Shown: positions 28,628-40,600 of the stretch, piece by piece | How the letters are laid out: the number at the start of each line of letters is the position of its first letter | Position numbering within the stretch: position 1 is the stretch's first letter | Source: Telmatactis stephensoni | Taxonomy: Eukaryota > Cnidaria > Anthozoa > Actiniaria > Isophelliidae | Direction: 5' to 3' | Length of the DNA stretch: 64,000 bases | Assembly: GCA_029948255.1 (NCBI GenBank) | Contig: JALIZF010001555.1 | Span: forward strand, 124,001 to 188,000 | Position numbers and translations under genes: made by a program | The notes under the pieces: model-generated | What the model saw: the letters and a program-made list of their open reading frames with translations, nothing else | Databases searched by the model: none | Told to the model about the DNA's origin: nothing

Positions 28628-31600
28628 CAAAACAAAACAAAACAAAACAAAACAAAACAAAACAAAACAAAACAAAACATACACACACACAAATACAAAC
28701 ATACACGGAAACCTAATCATTTTAGGCATACCTTTACAGAGACTCTCTTTCAATGTATCAGCTACACCTTCCAAAGTTTTAAAAGACTTTGCAATAAAGA
28801 CATTCTTTTTTGCTGAAGCTATGTCTTCCAATTCATCTCGTTTAACGTTTTTACCAATTCCCATGGCGTAGATTGTCACTCCTCTCTGCTTAAGGCCAGC
28901 TGATGCAATTTTTAGTTCAGTGAAGGGGCCTTTGTTTTTCGTTTGCTTTCCATCGGTAAACACCATAAGCACCTAGCAACAAACAGCAGCAATAACAATA
29001 GAGTTAGTGGTGAGTAAGAATATCCTTCAACTTTGAACAAGGTCAAAACAATGAAACTTCATTCTTTAATAAATATAAGAGTTCAGTTAGAAATATCTGA
29101 TCAAGAAGGCTAATTAGTGAGCATTTGCCCAAAAGTTTAGATTAGGTAGATTAGACTTACTTTTGCAACTTTGGGTCTCATTCCTCCTGCCACTGTAAAG
29201 ACTTCTTTCTCAACCAAGACCAATGCCTTGTCAATGAATGTGTATCCTTTCTGCCAAGGCATTTCAGACATTAACTGCACAACTTTGCCCTTATTAAGAT
29301 CATTGCCACTGAAGGTATTGAATGTAAATATCAGTTTTGCCTTTGTGCTGTATGACACAACTGCTATGCGAACACCATTTGTTTCGATATTGAAAGCGCC
29401 GACGAGATTTTCCAGGAAAAGTTTCATTCGTTTCCAGTTAGTACGTCCAATACTACCAGACGAATCTACTAGGAAAGCAAGGTCAGCTACAACTTGACAA
29501 GAAACAACTGAAAAGAAAATGAAGTACAAAGGAGCATGAGTCGTTTGATTATTGTGTGGAGGATTGACTTCAAATGAAAGCAATACGTCCCATACCACAT
29601 GCTCCTCTACGAGTGACTGTGATAATTTTGTTTGATCGACAAGCTTCTTGACGCAATATGCATTCATTGGCATAGGTCTTGTTATCAGAGCCGCACACAG
29701 GATCACTGGCGTTCATAGGACACTTGTCACAGTTACAAGTAATTATTCCTGAGCTTTTGTCGGCTTCACAGACTGAGAACAACGGCATCAAAAATGCTGC
29801 AAACACAAATAATAGTCATCTAGTTATCAAAACAGTCTCATTTTTTTAATGTTAGCTCTTAAAAGTCACCAGGAAGGACGTTTAGTTTGATTTAATACGA
29901 AATAGATATGAGAATCCATCACAAAAATATTCCAAAAACTGTTAAAATACAAATTTCCTTTACTTTGGTTTGGCATGACACACTGGTTATGACATCCACT
30001 ATTACAACATTTCATCTTCAGAGGACAATCATGGTCAGCTGTACAAGTGCTAGGTCGACCATCACAGACTCGTCCAAAAATTGATTTCCATCTTCTTGGA
30101 CAAAGTCCTTCTCGTTCAGCAGCTCCTGGAACCAAGCAGAAAAAATCAATTCAAAATCACGCTGTTTGTTTGTTCGGACTTACAGTCATTGGAGAAACAA
30201 GAAAGTATCGTTTTTTTTATTGATGTGTTTTTGCATCTTATGAAAAATAATGCCGACCTTTCTATGCTTCGCGTAAAGAATCCTTTAACAGTGAAATCAT
30301 CATCATAGTCTAAAAATGAAGGCGTTGCACGAGATAAACTTGAAGCAGAATAACACAACATACAACAAACTCCATTCCATTAATGGGTACAATGTTTCAA
30401 GAAAGATTCCTATAAGTGTTCGGGCCTGGATGTACTGTACCTTGACAGATAGTATCCCTTAGCTTTGTAGAGAGTTTGTGTAGTGTTCCATATGATGCAG
30501 TAAGAATGACCTTGGAAGGATCTGTAGCAATACTCTTCAGTTCTTGTTGGTCAATACTGTCACCAATACCAATTGAATACACTGTGACACCTTTAAGTTT
30601 GATCTGGTCAGCTATGAGTGAGGGTTCCTTGTAAGGTCCCATATTACGTGTTTGCTTGCCGTCGGTCATCACTAACAGGATCTACCAAACAAAAGCAATT
30701 CAACACGAAAAATATTATGTCATAATCAGCATAATATATAATCATAATCCGATTGCTTGAAACAGCAATTTAATCTGGTTTGAATTTAGCTTCGGACTAA
30801 GGAATGTGCTGAAGAAATGAACCAAAACAGCAGCATCACCACCACCACCACCATCATCAACATCAACATCAACATCAACATCAACATCAACATCAACATC
30901 AACATCAACATCAACATCAACATCAACATCAACATCATCAACAACAACGACAACAACAACAACGACAACAACAACAACAACAAAGACAAAACTGGCAAAC
31001 GAACAAATAAGATAAGAGAAAGAAACTTAATATGCAAAAGGAGCAAAAGACAAAAGTAAAGAGAAAAATTTCCGCGGAAGTTCAAAATATGCATAACCGC
31101 TGTAACGGTAGTCCCGACGTTTCTTTGCTTCATTGTTTATAATATATGTGTATACAATATCATTTGTACCTTGGGTACATTAGCTCTCATCCCAGACTTT
31201 GTATTAAAAACAGCTCGATTGGCCAAGTCCAACGCCTTGTCAATAAAGGTAAACCCTTTCTTCCATTCCATGTTACCAATGTAGCTTTTTACTTTGTCGC
31301 TGTTCATGTCACTTCCAGTTAAGGTATTAAACTGGAGAACAATTTCAGCGTCATTGCTATAGACAATGATTGCCACATGGACATCTTTTTTACTGATCTG
31401 GAAGCTGTCCGCCAGGCGTTTGATGAACTGTTTCTTTATTAGCCAATTGAATCGACCAATGCTGTCAGAAGAATCGACGACAAATGCAATATCGAAGACC
31501 TTCTCACACTTACTGTCTGCAGATAAAAGTAGAAAAATTAATCAACAAGACCAAAATGTTGTTAGTGGGGCCATAAAAAGTTACGTTCCATATAGGACCA

Positions 31601-34600
31601 AGGTGTTCTAAAGGTGACTAACGATAACCCAAAATGTTTCCTCATACACTCAAGGTTTGCACTTATCCACCTTCGAACAACGGATACTAAATAGTAGCCT
31701 AGTAACCTTAGTAACCTAGTCACCTTAATTGATAACATAGATACCTTAGTAACCTTGTAACCTTAGTAACTTGGAAACCTTAGTAACTTAGCAACCTAGT
31801 TACCTAGTAAACTTAGTACCCTAATAACCTTAGTAATCAAGTAACCCCTTAGTAACCTAGTAACCGTAGTAACCAGTAACTTTAGTAACCCAAAAACCTT
31901 AACAGCCTAGTAACCTTAGTACCTTAGTAACTTACCTGCACATAAAGATCGAGCTAAGGAAGGTACAACTTTTTTGATGTTTGCCAATGATGTACTTTGG
32001 AAGGAATGATTTGGACTTGAGACAATGGCAGACAAGTGGTCGTTGACAGGGTTGTTGCCAATAGTGAGAGAAAAGATAACCACACCTTTGCTTTTGAGGC
32101 TCTGTGATATCAAGTTTAACTGCATTTGGTTTTCTTGTACAGATTCTTGACCATTAGATATGAGAAGAAATACCTAATTATTCAGAAAAGAGCAGAATTA
32201 GAAGAGTTCTAGTGACTGCGAAAATTCCCCCTTTTAGTAAAGGTAGTCATAAAACATTTCTTTTCACTAAAGTTTTTTTTTACTTTTTACTTTTTACTAA
32301 GACGCAAATAGAGCGGTTTTCGCATGAGTGGGAAACTGACCGTACCAGTTACGGTCAATGCACGGTAAGGTTACGGCAGGATTTTCGAATGTTTTTATAG
32401 ATATTACGGTACTGACACGGTCACGGTACGGTACGGTCAGTTTCCCACTCATACGAAAACCGCTCTATACTGTCTGCTTACGTACCTTAAGGCTTTTAGA
32501 TCTCATTCCTTTATTAGTTTCAAAGAAGTTTTTATCTGCAACATTCAGAGATTCCTCCAATTTGCTTATGCCTCTTTTCAAGTATATGCTATCGATGATT
32601 CTTTTTATCTCTTCTACATTCAAGTATTTGGAACTCAGACTGTTAAAACTGTTCTGTACTTGAGCACTAGTAACGTACGATATGATTCCAACGTTGACTT
32701 TATCAGCTGCTACATCGAACTTGCTGACCAGATTCTTTAAGAAATCGAGTATGCTGGTCCAGGAGCATCTAGTCATGTTCGGAAATGACTGTATGCTTAT
32801 TACCAAGTCCAGTGGCTTGCCACAGATATCCTCTGATAATCAAATAAATTACACTCATCATGCAGTTACAGCGCTTTTGAGGAGGGATGGGGTTGAGTTT
32901 TTACTATTGAAAACGGCTACATAATTGCAGTTATTTACTACTGGATATCTTGAATCCCATATATATTTTATCCCTCGGGTATCTTTATTCCCTAGCTCTC
33001 ACATGTAACTGATTCAGTTGATTTTAGTAAGGTTTATCCATCATTGATCCGCCAGTTTCGATTGTAGAATTACACCTATTTTCAAAATTACGCGACGGTT
33101 GCAGACAGCACTTGAAAGCTTTTTCAGTTGTTGTTGCTGCTGCTGTTGTTGTTGTTGTTGTTGTTGTTTTACTGTCGTCAATCAAATTCCCGACAGTTCG
33201 ATTCCATCAAGCAAACCGAAATTGATTTCGAAGTTTGAACCGTTTGAATATATGTGAAGAAAGTCAAATTTTGTTTTGGAGTTTAGAAAGCTAAGATTTT
33301 GCAAATCCCAGTCGTTGCATATTTGATTGACGATAGTCAAACAGCAGGTAGACGAGGTATCACACTGGTTGCGTAATGTTGAAAATCGGTTATTGTAAAT
33401 ACCTCACGGATCTAAAAAGATAGATATCTTTATTTAAAGTCAATCGATAAAAGTACCTGAATTTTGCATAGTATTATCCACACATAAATTACTGCATCCA
33501 TCAAAGCAACAGGTTTTTCCATTAGGGCAGTCTTTATTGATTTGACATTGGTCTTTGGTACAGGAAGAACTGCCCTCTACCGCGAGCGGACATCTACGTG
33601 GACGCATTTTAGAGCCTTGTACATCTGTTTAGAATATCAATATAAAGAAAGATTTTGTCAATAGAAATAGGACAAAGAAAAACAAACAAACAAACAAACA
33701 CACAAACAAACAATAAGAAGCAAAACAAACAAACAAACAAACAAACAAAAAGTCGTTTCAGAGGAAAATCGACGACAACACTGTAATACGCTCTCCTAAC
33801 CACTACAAGCTCATGAGAACTAGAATGGTGAGCTAACGTCAACTGTCGATCTGCAATGCTCGCGTAAAGTAAATATACCGTCGCTGATTCGTGTAGTCGT
33901 CATCCAAGGAAAAACACAAATCGTGAAAACTAACGTAATGACCAATTAAAGTAACATGAGCCTCACCCTTGTCTTTGCATCTGGGATGGAAAGGTTTTGA
34001 AGCCCTAGTTCCCAAGACCTCTCGTCCATCGTTGTCAACACAAAACGAATATGCAACTGTCATCTGCAATTCATTGTAATCACCCTTTCGGGTACAACGT
34101 GGAATGTATCGACCTGATTTATAGTTCGATAAAGCGGCAGTGAACTCTTTTTGGCACGTAGAGGGTAGAGAACCTTTAAAGAATACATCTGTGTAAGTAC
34201 AGTTTTCTTCGGGATGCTCCAATCTTAAACATAACTCTTGAGAAGGTACGTTTTTAAAATTGTTTTCAAAATACCCTTTTGACTTATAAGCCTCCCTCCC
34301 TCTCCAACAACCTGTCCTATCAATGTTGTTGTGCCTTTAAACTGAGCTGCCGTGCCTAGCGATTGTAGGAGAAAATCAATGGGAAAGGGGGGAAAGGGAT
34401 TTGACAATTACAAATGGTTTAGCTATATAGTAGGCAGGGGCGGATCCAGGGGGGGGGGGGTCCTTGGGTGCCCGGGAACCCCCTTTCTCATCCTAAAAAT
34501 AAAACATTTTTACGTCGAGAAAGAAAAATATCAAGAACAAGATGACCAAATCAAATGTGACTGTGAACCCCCTCAGTCTGAGCCCTGGATCCGCCCCTGG

Positions 34601-37600
34601 TAGGAGAGCTTTGTGTGGCATAACTTCCTCGCTTAAAAGTTGGTATTGTAGGAAATTCCAAGGGTAATCTTTTTTTTGTATTTTGTGGAAGTATCTCTTC
34701 ACATTGTTCTACCATGCATAAACGATGAAACAAAAGATTGCTACAAAAAAATGCATAAATCAGTATAGAAATCAGTAAATACCAAGAAGAGTGTTGGATA
34801 AACTGATCCCAATTTCCTGGCCATAATTTGCTAATGTAGACTGCTTTTGGAATTGTGCGAGTAGGGAAACGTCCTTGAGTACCTAAGAAGATGCATACGA
34901 ATACATACCATGGCAAATTGGTCTCAATGGCCTTGGTGCTGTTGTTTTCTTGCGTTGATTGCCTTTATCGTCAGTACAGTAACAAGCCATGCCACGACAT
35001 TGTATCTCACTATAAGAACCGTCATCTCGACAACGTGGAATGAACGTATTAATCTTCGAGCTATTTGTCGCTTTGACGAGCTCATCAAAGCAAGATGATT
35101 TGTGGTACTCTAAAATAAAATTGAAGAAATAATTTTTTTATAAATAGGAATGATGATATGAAATGATAGGTGAAGGAATAGTACAGTGCAGTTTAATCCT
35201 CCACTCAGGGCATTTGAACCAAGGGAATCGAGCTGATACTGTGTGCCAGCTTGGTGAAGCCTTCCCTTGATTGCGTTGACTTTTTCGAATTGAAAAACAT
35301 GTTCATGGCTGCAGACATATTTTGGCTAAGATGTTATTGATTTTTTTATCAGTTTCTCATTGCACCGAACCTTTCAAAGGTGTTTGCGCTTTCTCTTACC
35401 AACTCTGGAGCAAACAGGTTTTTTAGGCAGGACTGTTCTTGTTCCCTGAACTTCGAGACCACTTTCGTCTACGCAGAAGCAGATGTCCTTATAGCATTGT
35501 AATGGTTCATATAAACCTCTGTTGTCGCATGATGGGACGAAGTGGTTAACAGAACTAAACCTGATGGCTTGTTGGTAATGTCGCTGACAGGCTGTTAACG
35601 TCCACCCTAACGAAAGGAAAGATAAAAGTTAATAGTGAAAGGAAAGATATACCAAAAATTAAGCAGTGTCCAAACGCTCCCCAAAAAAAGTCCAATATTG
35701 TTGGCAGTTGGTAGTTGACAGTTCAAATAGAGTAGATTTCGTATGACTGTGAAAACGGCACGGCAGCACGGTCACGGCACGGTTACGGCAGGAATCTCGA
35801 ATGTTTTTGTAGACATTACCGCACTGTCAAGGCCACGGCCACGGCACGGCAAGGCGCGGTCTGTTTCACACTCATACGAAATCTGCTCTAATGTTGGGCG
35901 TTGTTTTGCGGGTGTTCAAATGCAGGAAACATTATGGAGTGTACATTCTAGAAAAGTGCGCGAGAATACCAACAAATTTGAAAAATGCGCCAACACTGAA
36001 GAAGTCTGTAGTTTTCTTAAAATATTTTAAATCCTAGGTCAATCAATGGAATCAACATTACAAGTTGTTTGCATGGAGGCATTTAGCAGTTGCGCTTCTT
36101 CTTGAACTGCCTGCATTTCTCATGCTCGTGTTCTATACTTACCAAAATGTGAACAGTCTGGTTCCATGATTCGAGGTTTAGTGGTTCCTGGTATTTCAAC
36201 ACCATCTTTGTCTACACACATACATACAGACCCATAGCACTGGACAGCATCAAAACTGCCATCAGCTTTACATCGTGGAACATAGCGACCTGGTACAAGA
36301 TGCTTTAAGGAAAGCAGGAACAGTCTTCGACATGGACTAAGCTTCGAAACTGTTGGAATAAAATAAATGCTAACTTGCCTACTCGGAGAAAACTGTAGCG
36401 AATTCTGTATACACGAACAATATTTGTGGAAAAAGAAAAACTTGCAAGATTTTTTATTATCTTTCTCTCACATTAAGATGACTATAACCTGGTTATACAT
36501 ACGCAGACTCACTGTTGTATTTCTCAGCTTCACTGAGTCTGCGTATGTTGCTTTTGCTTTTGCTTCCGTCGCTCGTGAAAGTCAGGCTTATTTCTTCCTC
36601 TGTGACTGTCTCACTTGACCATGTTCTACAAAAGCGCTCATTTTGAGCCTGCAGATACGGGTGAAAACGCATTGCGCGTGCATGCTCGAAAATTCGGCGG
36701 GAATTCGCGGATGCGTTCGTGTTTACAAATAGAAGTACCGTCGATTCAACGGTCGTGTATTATGCAAATTTCTCGTGTATTATTTGACCAGGGAAAGAGA
36801 ACAACTAAAGCGATGTTTTAGGAAAATATAAGCACTAACTTTTAACGGACAGCCTTAACTTTCAATGTTTACTAAACCTCAAATGGTTTTGTTTTAAACT
36901 TCTGAGTATACGCAGTGCATTTTCCACCCGTGTCGAGCCTGCATACATTAAGCCTTGTCTTAACTAATGCACGATTCTCGATGCATTTTGGCCTTCCATC
37001 CACACTAAACGGTCGTTTTTTGTCTAAATGAAAAAAATTGGATGTAGTATCAGAGCATTAGTTACCTTGGACTCCACAATCAGGCCATCCATGTTTTCGC
37101 GTTCCTGGAAATTCTCTCCCGTCTTCATCAACACACCAGCAGTACCATCCTCTATCACACTGAACTGTTTCAAAAGTACCATCGGGTTTACAGCTAGGGA
37201 TATAGCGGCTGATCACGTGATGCTGTACAGCGAGAGATCTTTGTTGTTGACATGGAGACAGTATTTGCCCTGAAATGTTGAAACAATATACAAGCCTATA
37301 GAATTTCTTAAAGTATTTGTAAAATTCAGTTTGTGTATTTTTTTCGTTTTTACAGTTGGTCTTTCCAGATGATTTAATCCTAAATAAGACTCCCTAATCC
37401 TGAACGTACTAAATCACATCCACCAAAACCAGAATCCCAGTACAAGGTGACGTCTCTTCCAGAGAAAAAAAACTTTGCATAAAAGAAACAACGAAGATTT
37501 GTTGGATCACGATTCTGGTTTTGGCGCATGTAATGTAGTGGTTTCCCCCTAATGGGACGTACACTCAAGGACGACAGCAATACTTCTTACATGTGAATGG

Positions 37601-40600
37601 CAAAAATAAATTTGAGAACACAGAAAAATCAACATGCGTGTAAGGTACACGATACTTGGTATTCATGCAGTCGGAACTTAAGATTCCTAAGAGAATGTCT
37701 GGTCTGAAATGGGCAATTAGCACACGAAGCTAAAAAGGTTTAAGTTAAGTTACGATTGTCTATTGTACCTTGTTCTAAACAACTTGGAAGTCCTGGTAGT
37801 GGTTTTGCAGTTCCTATGATTTCTTGACCATTCTTGTCCACACAAAAACATTCTCCGGCGTGGCACTGCATTGAGTAGTATCCGCCATCAGGCTGACATA
37901 ATGGGGCGCATGCGTCGAGCGACGAGTGCTTGCTCTTGAATTCTTTGTGGCACATTGACACATATTTATCTTCTGCGTAATAAAATTCTTAGTTTAGAAT
38001 CTAAATTCACAAAGTGGTTCAAATTTTCAACTTGATTGCTAAATGTGCGACCATTTGCATAAGAATAAAACGAAAAAGTCAATTTAGGAAAATGAAAAAG
38101 TTATTGACGGTCACATTAAAAAAGGAAGGTAGAAGTTATTACCTTTGATAGCACATATGGGCCATCCTTTGGTCCTTGTACCCGATACCTCACGTCCATT
38201 CTTGTCAACACACCAGCAATAGTGACCTGGGTTACACTGTACAATGGCATAACTACCATCAGGCATACATCGAGGAACAAACGCACCATAAGGATAGTTA
38301 CTGCGTGTGTTCTGGAACTGCTGCTCACATTCGGTCAGCGGATCTGAGAATCAAAACAAATCGTAAAATATGAGAAATGACAGAGTGGAGACAAACTGTC
38401 TGAAATGTTGTTTCAGTGCTTGCTGGTTTGTTTGTTCGTTCGTTCGTTCGTTCGTTTTTGTTTGTTTGTTTCGGTAATAAATAAATAATAATAAATAGAT
38501 ATTTATATAGCGCCATTTCCGGCAGCTCAATGGCGTTTATTTATTTGTTGGTTGGTTGGCCGGTTGGTTGTCTGGACGCCTTTCTTTTCAGCATGCTCTA
38601 CCAACTTCATCAACTTACCAACTGTCTTGCATTTAAGTGGTTTTAGTCCAGATTCTCTTGTTCCAGCTATTTCCACACCATATTTATTAACACAAAAGCA
38701 CAATGAGCTGTGGCATTGCATCGGTTCGTAGCTGCCATCAGGTTGACAGCGTGGAACATATCGACCAAAGATGTAGTCTTTTAGAGCTTCGTAGTACTCC
38801 TTTTGACATTGGGTTGGATTGTTAGGGAGATTTTCTTCCGCTGTAAAAATGGATATAATAATTAAAACAAAGACAAAAATTGAAACTGTGTATTGGGCAA
38901 TATTTACGTAATTGGACTACAAAAGAAAGACTTGTAACATACAGATAATCTTGACAAATGTCACTTACGACATTTAGGCCATCCAGTAGTCCTAGTTCCC
39001 TCCAATTCTTTACCATCGCGACCACCGACACACCAGCATGAATACCATCCCTCACTGCACTGCACTGCAGCATAGGATCCATCTGCATTACATTGTGGTA
39101 TAAAAAGGCTGATAGCAAAGTTGTCCATGGAATAACGGTATTTGTCCATGCAGTTTCGTTGGCTTTTAACTTTAAAACATAAATTGGAATTAATAACAGA
39201 GGTATGGAATGTCATATCAAGTAAAGAAATACTAGGTAACGTAAAATCAGGTTTAAGATTCTACGGATTTCTTGTAGTGAAAAAAGGGTGCAAAAGTAAG
39301 AAGAGCGGGATCGCAGAAAAATCTGAAAGTTTAAACAAATGGAAAGAAACGTTCTTATTTCGCCTAAGTATAAAGCATAATCTGCTTAGATAAAAAGCAT
39401 AATCGTCTACCTAGATATCCTTCTCTTCCTCTGCAGTCTGGCTTCAGTGGTAACTTCACTTTTGTGCCATGGATTTCCCGACCATTTTTAGCAACACAGT
39501 AGCAGTAAGATTTGTGACACTGAACAGGATCAAAGCTGCCGTCTTGACTGCATCGCGGAATGAATGGTCCTTGGTTGTATCTCCTTAGGGCTAGTTTCCT
39601 TTGTCTTTGACAAACAGTCAGAGAACCGTCTACAAAAAAAAAATTATTGTTCAATGAATACCTGCACAACTGTATGTTATATATAATTGGTATATTGAGC
39701 TCTGATTGGTCAAGAACCGTGTGTTATTAAAGTACAAACGCACGAATGACGTCACAAGACATCGTTCGCGTTCAAATCGATTTAAATATTTTGACAGATG
39801 TCATATAAAACACCTCTCAACTTGTGTGTATTTATACCCTAACTTCGTTAGTGGCGTACTTTTTCTTTTCGACACATTTTGACGTCATCTGTGCATCTAT
39901 AATAGTTCAGACGCACGGAGAAATGGAATATATTAGTTAAATCTCATAAATATAGTAACGGAGACCAATTTTTCAAAAACGGCCATTAATGTCATTTAGA
40001 TATTTCCTGAGCCCTTACCTTTCACTCCACAAATAGGCTTCCCACGAACTCTCGTGTCCGGGATTTCTCTGCCAAGTTCGTCCGCGCACCAACAATAGCC
40101 CACTGGCATGGTGACACTGCATGACGTTATAGCTGCCATCTTGCTTACACTTGGGAACAAAACGTCCCGGCATACTTTGGTAGCTCATTGCGTTTATTCT
40201 TTCTTGTAGGCAAGCTGGTAAAGAAAAAGGAGAGTTAGATCTAAATAGAGAAGAGGAAATAGAAAAATGAGGACGATGAATATGGTGACATGTCTGGGTA
40301 ACAGAACATTGCAATGCAGTTACAACAATACAACAAATTTGTCATAGACAATCATTGTTTTGAAAATGGCTTTGAATTAAACCAAAATATGTATGCATGG
40401 ATGTCCTTGTATCAAGTGAGAAAGAACTTTGCGGTCCATTTTTATTACCCTAGTAGTAGTAAGTAATATTTTCGCGTTTAGACACATGTATCGTCCCTTT
40501 TGCTTACAATGAATGCGGTTTAATAAATGCTTACACCACAAGTGATAAACAACACGTTAACAGCATTGAAGTGAGAAAGTAAGTTAAGTTAAAGTGCCTG

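Noticed and set aside
30184..30309. 126-bp open segment with AG/GT ends and 1-1 phase between VWA 2 and the WAP exon
   Set aside because: Splice sites and length fit, but the sequence ([14 protein letters not shown]...) matches no module and has no repeat copy; direct VWA-to-WAP splicing is also in phase. Kept only as a possibility.
34910..35098. Plus-strand ORF with a hydrophobic stretch ([14 protein letters not shown])
   Set aside because: Antisense shadow of Tg1 exon T2, which has the full six-cysteine pattern and splice sites on the minus strand.
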